From NCBI GenBank assembly GCA_020726505.1, contig JAHLEZ010000006.1:3100001-3164000 (forward strand): 64,000 nucleotides of DNA. Direction: 5' to 3'. The notes beneath the pieces are model-generated. The model was not told where the DNA came from. It saw nothing but the letters and a program-made list of their open reading frames with translations, and did no database searches. This stretch comes from Leptodontidium sp. MPI-SDFR-AT-0119. Its lineage: Eukaryota > Ascomycota > Leotiomycetes > Helotiales > Leptodontidiaceae. Both the position numbers and the translations under genes were made by a program. Below, in pieces: positions 38,700-48,865 of the stretch (position 1 is its first letter; each line of letters opens with the position of its first letter).

Positions 38700-39200
38700 A
38701 TTTGATCCCCAAATCTTCTTCGACGTATTGGAAGGGTCCAGAAATAATTACGAAACTTAGAATAGTGTCACAATGCACATCCTCACTCTTCACACATCGA
38801 CATGGTGAGGACTTCAGCACCACCTCAATTGCTTCACACGTCGGAATCTGTATGTGCAAGAACAAATACGTAACAGTGCTCTACTGCTTCCCATCCCCGA
38901 GGTTGTGATAATTTCACAAACCACCAAAAGTGAGGCGGGCAGGGCACTCGAAACGTGGTGTTTCTCCATCGGTACCGTGCACGCTAACTAAAGCAACGCT
39001 TGCTCTAGACGCCGCTAGAATTTTCGGCAGCCACATGCTTCGATACTTCAGACTGCGCTCAACTCTTCAGGAGAAGTAGGGCTGCCGAGCAGAGATTGTC
39101 GTTATGTCTAACATACGAAGGCGAAATTCAAGCTTATGCATAATGAGGATCATGTGGAACAGTGAAACGACTAACACTGTAAACTTTAACACCGCACTCA
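38700..39200. other. Intergenic; no gene seen
   Basis: Frames on both strands (for example 38581-38865 minus) lack recognisable domains and good start contexts. It is probably promoter and spacer DNA between the divergent Zn2Cys6 and SnoaL-like genes. Confidence 0.4.
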
Positions 39201-39208
39201 TTTAGTGG

Positions 39209-39238
39209 ACCTTTCCCTTTCGGGTTAAACATAACGTT
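39209..39238 (+). promoter_or_regulatory. Shared upstream element, copy 1 (SnoaL-like gene)
   Basis: This 30-bp stretch (core TTCGGGTTAAACATAACGTT) recurs with one mismatch in inverted position at 42953-42982. Weaker similarity extends about 30 bp further out. Its right end enters a perfect 12-bp palindrome, CATAACGTTATG (39230-39241). It lies 421-450 bp upstream of the SnoaL-like ATG. Confidence 0.6.
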
Positions 39239-39658
39239 ATGGCCGGCAAGCGGATACAAGCGCGGGCAGGGCTGATCAACGGTACAGCGGAAAATGTCAT
39301 CAAGCGAAGCTAAGATGAAGTCATGGGGAATGTCATGACGTTGAGCCAAAGATCTGCGACGGGGGATGGTAAATAGTAGCACACGAGAACATATTGATTG
39401 ATCTTATCGGTAAAGTATCATTCAAAGGACGGCATTAATTTATGGATTTACTCCTATCGCCGGGAAAGAGTATCGCTCGAGGCAAGTCAAGGGATGAAAT
39501 TGATGTGGGGAAGTAATAATGTCGTTCTGCATCGAACATAAATAGGCGGTAAGCCCAATGTGATATGCAATCACTGCTTTTCTTTTGAGCTACACCACAC
39601 CACTGTCTTCAACTCCTCCTACCTGAATTTCCAAAGAACACCAACAACTCCCTTCATT

Positions 39659-40123
39659 ATGGCCTCAAGTTCTCCCTCGATGAGCCTTAGAGAGCGGATA
39701 AAGGCCACCACCCGAGCCTTCTTGTCAGCGTTCGAGGAGGGTGCGACTCACAACGACCCCTCTATCATCAACCGCGACGTTACAGCAGACTGCACCAGGC
39801 ACTTGCTTCCCGCTTCGGTGCCCCAGGCCTTTAGCCTACCGGTAGACTTCTCTTTCGGCACGACGGAGTTTCAGGAGGCTTTTGCGAAGGATATCAAGGT
39901 GTTGGAATTCAGAAACAACATCATGGCGAACTTAGTCATCGATACTGAGGCACGCCGGGCCGCTTTCACGTCTATTGCAGAAGTGCACGCCAAAAACGGG
40001 GAGTCATACTCTTGTGAGCAAGCTTGGGTTTTGTACTTCAACGAGGATGGGTCCAAAGTTAAGAAGGTGATTGAGTTCTGCGACAAAGATGTAATCGTAA
40101 AGATGGCAAACACAGCTGCCTAG
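39659..40123 (+). CDS. SnoaL/NTF2-like protein
   Basis: It is an intronless 154-aa frame with ATG at 39659. Size and layout (N-terminal helix MSLRERIKATTRAFLSAFE, then mixed alpha/beta with EAFAKDIKVLEFRNNIMANLVID and a C-terminal sheet) fit the NTF2-like fold of small fungal SnoaL-type proteins, which include polyketide cyclases and dehydratases. No catalytic set can be assigned. A TATA-like ATAAATA lies about 120 bp upstream (39538-39544). It converges on the beta-lactamase-like gene and shares an upstream element with it, suggesting joint regulation in a small metabolite locus. Confidence 0.75.
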   Translation: MASSSPSMSLRERIKATTRAFLSAFEEGATHNDPSIINRDVTADCTRHLLPASVPQAFSLPVDFSFGTTEFQEAFAKDIKVLEFRNNIMANLVIDTEARRAAFTSIAEVHAKNGESYSCEQAWVLYFNEDGSKVKKVIEFCDKDVIVKMANTAA

Positions 40124-40129
40124 TTCTGG

Positions 40130-40950
40130 TCTGTCATGTACGGGGGTACGAGGGAAGTTCTAGAGTGGTCTCTGTTTGATAAGCCGTTCCTGAAAACGAG
40201 CGTAGAGCCTTATCAAGGCCTGCCGTAGCCTCATAGGTCGGCTGTGCGAAGCACATTGACAACTACAAAAAGTTTCGAGAGCAGTATGATGCAAAGATAC
40301 CATCTAAGCAAATGAATGCGTGATTTCTTCCTCGTCGTTTCTTTGAGGTGTTTCGCTTGTGCGTTCAAACAACCCCCTTCCCCATCTACGTTGGAGCTGC
40401 CACGAACTCATCAACTCTTCCCCCACTTTCACAGCTCATGTTTGGCAATCTCCGTCCCATGGAGTCCCCGTAGCCTCGATTTACATCATGCTTGGTGACA
40501 GAACCACAGCATGCCAACAGCAGGCACGAGCTGAGCATTGCTTGCTACCAATCCCTCCCACAACCGAGCAGCTTCCTACGTGACCTGACATGCCTTATGC
40601 TGAGACACAACATCATCTGAGCACTACTACAGCTCGTCGTCCGGAAGTTCTTATTCCTATTCGCGTAGTCATGTTCATAGCGGAGTCGTGCTGAGTGCCC
40701 CCCGAATCCCGCGCCTGAGTCTGCCTTGAGCCGGCTGCTTGTGGATTGATTGACTGTGAAGCAAGGTCATGCATGGACCGACTGACCGCGGGAGGTCCAG
40801 CGATCCAGCTAGTACGAAGGTGTATACAAGCTAGGTAGTTTCCTAGGTAGTCATACATGGGTGGAAGTTTTGCGCTCAAATATAATGATAGTATTTTTAT
40901 TACAATACTCGGACTGCTCTTGGTACAAAATTTATGTATTAATCTGGCCT
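40130..40950. other. Intergenic between convergent genes; no gene seen
   Basis: Both genes end toward this 0.8-kb gap. Short frames have no recognisable features. It presumably holds the two 3' UTRs and terminators. Confidence 0.45.
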
Positions 40951-40955
40951 GACAA

Positions 40956-42422
40956 TCAAGACTTCAAACTTGAATACACGAATTTCTCGAACTCAGTCAG
41001 CAGCTCGATAGCCTTCTCATCTCCGCTAGGAACAAGCTGAGAAAGGTACACGCCGGCGATACCATTATTGAGGTCGATCCACTATAGTGAAGTAGTAAGC
41101 AAAAGTTCACATTCAACAGCTAACGGTCTTACCCAGTAGCAATTCGGATAACCCGACCAGGTAAGCGAATTCATTCCACGCCGCTTTGGTACTGCAGCGA
41201 TGTTTATTAGACCTCCAATCCCAAAGCTAACAGGAACGTCAATCGGGATCGTATTCCAAATAGAATTGCGGTACACCGTCGAGTACTCATCTGGTTTGTC
41301 GAGGCCCGTGACATTCTCCAGATGGGGTTGGAACATCTCCTTAACGGTCTCGGGCCGGAGTAACTTCCCTGTCAGGACGCCCTGATAGATTCGGAGCAGA
41401 TCGTTCACAGTTGCAAATAGACCGCCACCTCCAAAGTCCGCCACAGTCGTGTCCGGCCAAAGAGAGCTCGCCTGCATTTCCAAGCCTTGGCTCCCTCTCG
41501 CCCAGGTTCTGGCCTTTCGAGCTCGCAGATCTTCTCGCAGTTCGGGATGAAAGGTGACATCCTTCACAGAGACGACGTCGAAGATATAGCGTTGCATGTA
41601 CTCGCCAAGCTTCATGGAGGTGATTCGTTCGACCTTTACAAATTCGCAATGAGAATCAGCTAAAGGGTCTTATTTTGTATGTTTCTAAAACTTACAACAA
41701 CTCCGGCCCAATCAATGCCAGGGGAGTACATCCATCGCTCTCCAGGTTCGAAGACGAGAAATTGGTGGGGGAACTTTTCTGCCTATAACGTGGTGTAAGG
41801 TACAGAATTGACGACTGGAGGGACTCAACTCACGACAGACCCAGGGTTAAGAGGTTGTTTTCCCTGCAGCTCTTGATAGTGAGTCAAGAGCGGATCCATG
41901 AATACATAGGTAATGCCGCTGGAGTGAGTCAAAAGGTGCCTACCATCCTATGTTAGTGAACAGCACCAGTATCAATGAAACAGGAAGGACTATTACTTGC
42001 CTAAGGGTAACAGTCTTCGTCGCAGGCTTGAAGATAGCTTCATCCTTTTCGTTAAATCCCGTTAAGATCTGTGGATCCTTGAACTCTGGTAGCACCTTTG
42101 CTATATCATCGTTCAAATTTAGCTGTCCTCTCTCGACGCACTGCATTACAGCAATGGTAGTGATGAATTTGGTGGCAGAAGCGAGCCAATGCACATCGCC
42201 GGTGCCGGCAGTGTTGTCGATTTGCTCTCCGAAAGACTTAGCATAGTGGAAGGAGCCTGGGTTGCATAAGATTAGCAATGGGCGGGTGTGGGAGGAATAA
42301 AAGAATTTTGCAGGTGACATACCATCGCTACTGATGGCGCCAAGTGTTACTGGTGGGAGGGGCTGATTGTCTTGCTGAAATCGGTGGCGAAGAGAATTGA
42401 CAGTGCTATCGAAAGAGGCCAT
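40956..42422 (-). CDS. Serine beta-lactamase/transesterase-like enzyme (LovD type)
   Basis: Exons on the minus strand are 42422-42323, 42256-42001, 41939-41834, 41782-41696, 41633-41133 and 41081-40956, giving 391 aa with all phases consistent. It has the class C beta-lactamase fold family motifs: nucleophile SATK at residues 60-63, TLRHLLTHSSGI after it, and catalytic Tyr173 in MYSPGIDWAG. Fungal members act as esterases or acyltransferases, some in polyketide pathways such as LovD. Intron 2 (41940-42000) must use a GC donor (AG|GCAAGT), because only this restores the TLRHLLTHSSG motif; the other introns are GT-AG. There is no signal peptide, so the enzyme is probably cytosolic. The substrate is unknown. 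Confidence 0.9.
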
Positions 42423-42952
42423 TGTTGCAAAATGGTTTTGAAGATCTGGGTTATTTTGTCCTGTACCATTAATAAGCTTGTGGGTTTTGTCCCATGTTAT
42501 GTATGTTGTGGAGGGGGCGCCATCTAGATTAGAGATCCTCTGCTGAAGATCGTGACTCATACACTGAAGCGTTTCAAGACTTTCAATTTCCACAGTAGGC
42601 AAGACGTAAAGAGGGTGGACAACCATAATGTGCATAGCCAAACCTAAGGACAGCCACTGTTGCTCCCCTGTTGCTACGCACCAAGCCAATTTCTCAGTAG
42701 GCGTTCTTTAAACTTCGACTATGCATTCATTTGGCCCCCCTTTACGATCCTAAAAGCCCCACGTTCTAAGAGCGATGTTCTGTGGGGCTTGGAACAAACC
42801 TTGCAAATAGTCGGCCGCTTATTCGCCAAGACGGGAAAGCAAGTGTATCAGCGAGATTTTGTATCCGATTTTAACCCATAATCCCTTTTCCGGTATTTTC
42901 TGTGGGGCAGAGAAAAACGGCCCCGAGCTCCATAATCCCTCAACCGGCCTGC

Positions 42953-42982
42953 AACGTTATGTTTAACCCGAATGGGAAAGGT
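42953..42982 (-). promoter_or_regulatory. Shared upstream element, copy 2 (beta-lactamase-like gene)
   Basis: Reverse-complement match to 39209-39238 with one mismatch in 30. It lies 531-560 bp upstream of this gene's start codon and has the same orientation relative to transcription as copy 1 has to its own gene. Outside it, AACTTTAACA also matches the region left of copy 1. Confidence 0.6.
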
Positions 42983-43019
42983 GCATCATATAAGTGGGAT
43001 GTTAAAGTTCAAATTCCTT

Positions 43020-43940
43020 TTAGAAACACAATGTCATCTCAACTAATCTCTGTTCCGCATGGCCCGGATCGCTAGCGAATTCTCAACATGCTCGCTCAGC
43101 GGGGATAGTAAAGAATCTGCTATCACCAACTGTCCCGTACTCACACTGTTCAGGTCAGCGTAAGCGGGAGCGGCTGCACTCACACTGTCCAGTTGCTGGG
43201 ATCCCACCATTCACACCATCAACGATCAATAAAGTGAAACAAAGTCTTCCCGGCTCCGGTGGTGAGAGCTCAGGAGGTACCGGCGTAGGTTTCGAATCTC
43301 GAACGGACGCGTGTAGTGCGTTCTACAAGGAAGGAAATGTGAGTCAAGAAGCTATTGGATTGCCATTGCCATATCCTTGTACCATCCTCTCGAAGCTAAA
43401 CGTACGGCAATGACGATCCAGCGTACTGTAGAGGCGAATCTGGTGGTCATGCAATGTCTTGGAACAAATGACAGCACTTCGATCAGGACATAGGTCATGT
43501 ATAAATCAGCATGACTAGTATGTTTTGTATCTGTTGGTGGAAGATATTGAGGTTGGGGGTCTACAGCCATACTTCGAGACTTGGCAGATGGAGCTATTCG
43601 CACAGGATTTTATTGATAAGGCTCAATTGTGTGCCCATATTCACATCGTACTAGCCCCTCTAGAATCGGCTATCACAATCAACCCTGAGATCGGGGAAAA
43701 TACCGAGCTTAATTTTATAATACTGGAACTATTTTAATTAATAACGAAAATCTCTTTGCAGCCCACACACAATCTATATTTCAAATCTTGTTTCCCTCAA
43801 AGAATTGACTTGGCACATCGGAAAATCTGTCCTAGAAAAAGTCTTGCTCTCGTTGAAAACCACAAAAACCCATATCTCCTATGATACGCAAGGTTATGGG
43901 GCTTTAATTCAAATCAACTAGACGTCCGCATTCCTTTCTC
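43020..43940. other. Intergenic; no gene seen
   Basis: Frames at 43352-43603 (minus) and 43525-43737 (plus) are short, overlap each other and show no domain. Confidence 0.4.
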
Positions 43941-43946
43941 GCGGAG

Positions 43947-44640
43947 CTATGTGACGAACTTCTCCGTCTCTTCATATTGTTCTTGCAAAACTTGCAACAC
44001 AAACTCTGCGCATTGCACTGCTGTCAAGGCGACATCCCCAGCCTGAAGTCTATTCTTACAGTATTCCTGTTCAAAATAGGGGTCTAGTTTCTTATCAGGG
44101 AAACTAGGGCATCGTTGGAGAGAAGCGCCACTTACGAAAACTAGCTTGGGCAAACAGCAGCGATTCGGATGCCCAAGATTTCCTTCAAGCCACTCAAGCA
44201 CTTTACCAAACTAGTAATAGAGGCCTTGCTCGCAAAGTATAAGGGCGTATGGATAGAGTGTAAATAAGCGCCCATGCTCGCAATGAATAGATGTTTCCTT
44301 GAATATCAGGGCGTTGTTGCCAGTAGTCAGTGGCGATCTGCGGGAACCTAGTCGAGCCAACTGTATTTGCTGCGAAAGTCCCCCATGCTCTCATTTGGAT
44401 ATTACCCACCGAAGGTCGTCGAAAATGCGCTTCTGAGCCTACTCGAGAAAATTACAGGTATAGTCCTCAAAGCCAGGACCCGGTAGAAAAGTGCTGCAGT
44501 TCTCCAAATCCAAATCGAACAAATCAGAGACAGCTCCCTGTTGACGTTAGGGTAGGCTCTGACAGCTAGGATAAGTATCGAACTTGCAAAAGTGGCAGTA
44601 CTAGCCAAATTGTTTATCCCTGGCAAGCTGCTAGTCTCTA
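43947..44640 (-). other. Unrecognised minus-strand frames, possibly an eroded gene
   Basis: Three minus-strand frames follow each other (44626-44402, 44409-44203, 44201-43947) with coding-like composition. The last contains LPKLVFVSGASL and ends AEFVLQVLQEQYEETEKFVT. I cannot place it in a family. It sits directly downstream of the broken regulator and may be its 3' neighbour or an unrelated remnant. Confidence 0.3.
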
Positions 44641-44649
44641 TACCTTCTG

Positions 44650-45640
44650 CACGTTGTATAAGCCCAGATGGGTTGTTCGTTTTGTTGGTGGTATCTTGGA
44701 CGAGTTGGGAAGCTGACTTGCTGTATTGGACAGCTTATTGCGCAAGCTTTGCAAGATCCTTAGGAAATGGAAAGAAATTTTATGGTCTGTAGACAGATCT
44801 AGACGAAGGAAGTGGGCGATGCCGAGATCAATCAGTGAAAGGTCAGTGTTTACCGTCGGACTGTCTGGTTCCAGGAGGACATGGACAAAGACCTTTATGA
44901 GTGAGAATAGAGGGGCATGGAATGCTATGCTGTGATATTTCGTGTCATTATGCGATTTGAAAGCGCTTTGAAGAGTTTAATATACAAAGTGGACGTTGAG
45001 GTATCCAAACGAACGAACTGGGTACCTAATATCATTAGTCTAGAGGTTTTGAGGACCATCTCTGCCGATGATCCAACTTGGACTTGTATCTGAGGATGAT
45101 CTGCTAGGTTCAATATTCTCAGAGACCAGGGGTACAAGACAAGTGCATGGGAGTCTAAAACCGCAACGTAATATGTCATGCGAATATATATGGCCTGTTG
45201 CATATCTCTGTCGATTCCTTGTCGACATGGCTCTAGCGGGGAATCAAGGTCGACCAACTCTTTCAATGATTCTAGACTTTCATCTAGCTCCAATATGGTC
45301 TGGACGATGGGCTCTTGAGGCTTTTGCATTGTCTCCAAGTGCGAGAACTTTTTCGAAATGAGGGAAGACATTTGAGCCAGTCTGATGAGAGCTATTGAAT
45401 ATACGTGATATGACGATGTCGGGGGGGGGCATTTGAGTCTGGCGTTCGATAGCTGATATGACCATCGTCGATCATCTTCGATGGTCGTGTTAGCATAGAT
45501 ATCAAGAAGAGAGGATATGGCAAATTTGAAGATCGACGCACTGAGGGTCGGGAGGCCTGGGCAGAATAATTCTTTTCAAGACAGTACGCAGCCTGGAAAA
45601 TTCGATTCCAAACTCCAAGTCAATCACAGAGAGGATGTTT
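44650..45640 (-). pseudogene. Broken fungal-specific transcription factor (regulatory domain only)
   Basis: The minus-strand frame from about 45542 to 44925 reads like the middle-homology region of a fungal regulator (AISSLLDIYANTTIEDDRRW, YYVAVLDSHALVLYPWSLRI). Upstream similarity (FQAAYCLEKNY...) lies in another frame, joined near 45545. Downstream similarity (FHAPLFSLIKVFVHVLLEPD, then LIDLGIAHFLRLDLSTD) lies in a third frame after a stop at 44925-44927. Two frame changes and the lack of a visible DNA-binding domain mark it as a pseudogene. A run of nine G at 45420-45429 falls inside a Pro stretch. Confidence 0.6.
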
Positions 45641-45649
45641 CTGCTAAGG

Positions 45650-46750
45650 TGAGAATGTCGCAATCGTTCGTGTTCCTAAATTTGTAGAATATTAAACTTG
45701 GTGCAGAAGTGTGCAACCTTGCTACTCGACACAATATAGACCTTACACGAACCAACAAATTCTTGCAAGCCATGCTACACCAATAAAGTAAGCTTACTCT
45801 TGTAATAGGTAGTTCGATATTAGAATCTCGACACGAGCAATTTCCATTTCCGTCTTTGGACCTGAGTCGTTGCTGCTATAGCCTGAGCTGTAGGTGAGCT
45901 AGGATAAGCAGGATGTGAGCCATAGTGAAATAAACAAGGGCTTGTTTGGGCTCCTCGGCTACGGTTGCCGCCGGCTAAAATTAGAAAAAGTAAGTTAAGG
46001 ATAATTTTTGGGGCTAGTTTTAGATTCTTGTTCGAATGGGTCGCTTTAAATAATAAGTGGAGCCTTACTTACCGAACTTCGCAAATTTAACTTTATCGTA
46101 TGCAAGTATATACCGATTTATTAAGCGCTCGTTTAACTCCTTTTTATCATAAGAAGTCGTATTGAAAAACATATAATATTACTTCGTAATAGTAGAAGCT
46201 CGAAGTTGACAAACGTCTCTGACCCGCAGCGGCAATAGAAAACTCTCGTTACCAATTTTCAACCTGGCTTCGGTTTGGTCCGACGGTCCTTGCATGCCGA
46301 GCGCGGTGTTGCGGGACGAGAACCGAGCCTCTCTCAGGAACGGCACAGGTACCGATCAATCGTAAAGTGGGGATGAATTGTTTTACGAACGATGTTCTGG
46401 GTATATTGCTTTACGTTTGGTACCGAGCATTGTTTGGATTGGGAGTTAAGTAGACACCCCCGCGTTCCCCGTACCCCGCAATGCTGAATATAAGGTTCGG
46501 CGTATATCTCGGGACAACAAAGTCCCTGAATGACGGAGAAAAAGGAGAAATTTGGAATACTAACCTCTTCAAGGAAATCAGAGGGGCACAGTACCGTCAT
46601 ATGATAGGTGCTCTTGGCAGCTGTATCCGTCCGTTCTGGGCTCAATGCATAGCGAGTTCGAAGGACTAAGTCAGGAGATATAATTCGAACTATATCCCCC
46701 AAGATATTCTTCACAATGAAGTAAGTTCTCGTGCTGATATATTCTTACAC
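45650..46750. other. Intergenic with a small RIP-like patch
   Basis: Positions about 45,970-46,200 are AT-rich and TA-rich like the left desert and may be an old transposon fragment. The rest has no gene. The frame at 46334-46714 (minus) shows no domain. Confidence 0.4.
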
Positions 46751-46757
46751 AGTCGCA

Positions 46758-48555
46758 ATGTTGTTTTCTCGCATGATTCTTGCTTCTAAATTAGCGGCTG
46801 GGGTACTGGCAGCCACCTGGATTGTGCCTGGTGCGGTCTGGAAAGACACTAGTGGCAACACGATCGATGCTCATGGAGGAATGATCCAGCAACGTGGAAC
46901 AAACTTCTACTGGATTGGTCAAGCTGCAAGTGACAGTAAGTTTTTGACCTCCTATTTTTGAGTGCTTCCTCTGAAGAAATTGCCAGGTGTTACGCCATAC
47001 TTGTACAGGTCCACGGATCTCCTGAACTGGACACCACTTGGCGCTCAAGCTTCTATTCAATGGTTGTGGAGACCTAAAATTGCCAAACCGAATGGATCCT
47101 TCTGGGCAAGCATACCCAATCCCTGCCGGATTTGAATAGTTGTTGACCTTGTCAATGCCCACAGATCTATGGCCAAGTCGATCGCTTGGTTCAGGCTCTC
47201 GTATCTACGCAGATGGAAGGTGGATACAAGACCAAAGGCGCCGCCGTGGCGCTTCCACCCAATAGCTACACATATTCAGACACAGGAATGTTCCAAGATC
47301 CTGACAGCAAGACCTGGTACCTCATGACGAGCGCTGACCACAACACCGTCCAAATCAACCAGATTAACTCCGATGGTACGATTGGTGACAGGACGAACCG
47401 CCTCGGTAAGCATCATCCCTCCTCTGTCCAGAAACCATCGCCCCCAGCTGATATCAATTCACAGCTGCCGGTGCATACGAAGCCCCCGGAATGTTCAAAG
47501 TCGGCAACACCTACTTCCTAATCGTCTCCGGCAAGACAGGCTGGCGTTCCAACCCCAACAAGATGTTTTGGTGTACCGGCATCGGTGGCAGTTTTACTGG
47601 TCCTTTTGATATTGCTCCCCAGGCCGAGAATACCTATAACTCGCAGAACACTTTCGAGCTTACCATCAAGGGGACGCAGGCAACTACTTACATATACATG
47701 GGAGACTCGTGGGATTCGACGGGCGGGCCGAGTTCAACATATATATGGCTTCCGATGGCTGTTGACGCTAAGTGAGTCTCGCAAGATAAACCCGCGCTCC
47801 GTCTCTCTGATGCTGCGTTTCTGATGCTGGTTGCAGTGCACATACCGTCAACTTGCAGTACCACTCGATGTGGAAGGTGGATGTCACGACGGGATATGTG
47901 TCGTGGCCATCAACCAAGAAGCGATACGAAGCAGAGACTGCTGCGATCTCTGGACGTGCGGGTGAGTCATTTCGATTGATGTTTCGAAATAGGTCCTTGC
48001 TAACCCGGCTCTCAGCCATCAGGGACTGCAGTGACTGCATCAGCAAGCGTTCCGTACATCAGAGTAATTACATTACCTCCATACTCTTATACCAAAAACT
48101 CGCTTACCCGCTCCAGTCAATACACAAAGCCAAGTCACTTTCCACAACATCACTGGCACAGGCGAGCCGCAGTGGGTGTCGCTGCACTACACCGTCAACA
48201 ACGCAACAGGTACGTTCGTCCCGGCTCACTGGCTCAATAACGGACACTGTGTAAGCAATAGCTGATACCTTCCTTCTCATCACGCAGCCGGGGAAGCACA
48301 CATATTGGTCAACGACCAAGCCGTGCCAACCAACATCTCGAGCATGAACTCTCGTGCGGGACATCACAAGAGTGTGCCTGTGGAGCTCACGTTGAAGCCT
48401 GGAGATATCAACAAAATCACATTTGGTGTTACAGGATGTGAAGGTATGCTCCTCTGTTCCCCTTACAATCGAGTTTTGTGAGCGGATGCTGATACATACG
48501 TGCCTCAGACTTTGAAGCGCATCTTGACGGCGTTGAGATATTCGAAGATGCCTAG
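46758..48555 (+). CDS. GH43 exo-beta-1,3-galactanase-like enzyme with C-terminal CBM35
   Basis: Exons are 46758-46935, 46987-47105, 47165-47405, 47465-47771, 47837-47961, 48023 to about 48067, about 48115-48209, 48288-48443 and 48509-48555. Residues 1-27 form a signal peptide. The GH43 beta-propeller part (GGMIQQRGTNFYWIG, RPKIAKPNGSFW, YSDTGMFQD, YEAPGMFKVGN) resembles fungal GH43 exo-beta-1,3-galactanases, which trim arabinogalactan. A CBM35-like module follows (YEAETAAISG ... HLDGVEIFED). Intron 2 (47106-47164) needs a GC donor (TGG|GCAAGC) to pass an in-frame stop. The boundary after SVPYIR (about 48067) lacks a GT in the right phase, as if one G were missing, so the gene may be slightly damaged or mis-sequenced there. 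Confidence 0.8.
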
Positions 48556-48865
48556 TCAATCTACAGGTGCAGGACTTCTGCCTGAATGCGTTTCAACTGA
48601 CCAAATAAGTAGTAGCACTAAGTGACAAGTGAGAAGGTCTATATTTTATGTCTCAAGAATCTATACAAAATGGTCCACCTAGCGCTTTGCCTATGCTGGG
48701 GAAATCAAAAGTGCAAATACATGAAGAGAATGAAGTCAGATCTAACAAACGCGCATTTTAGAGCTCACAAGCTTCGTCATCATCCTCCGGCGAGCTAGTA
48801 GATGCGTTAGGCTTCGACGTCAGCGATGCTGATATCGTGTTAGAAATCGTAGTAGCTTTTATTGA

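Noticed and set aside
42754..42785. AGCCCCAC...GTGGGGCT hairpin as a terminator
   Set aside because: No gene ends there in either direction; left as a chance or minor repeat.
43280..43300. tRNA-like GGTTTCGAATCTC box
   Set aside because: No matching acceptor stem, anticodon arm or A box could be fitted around it.
46731..46757. Upstream start for GH43 or an ATGAA first exon
   Set aside because: 46731 is GTG, and the small ATGAA exon would put the signal peptide out of frame.
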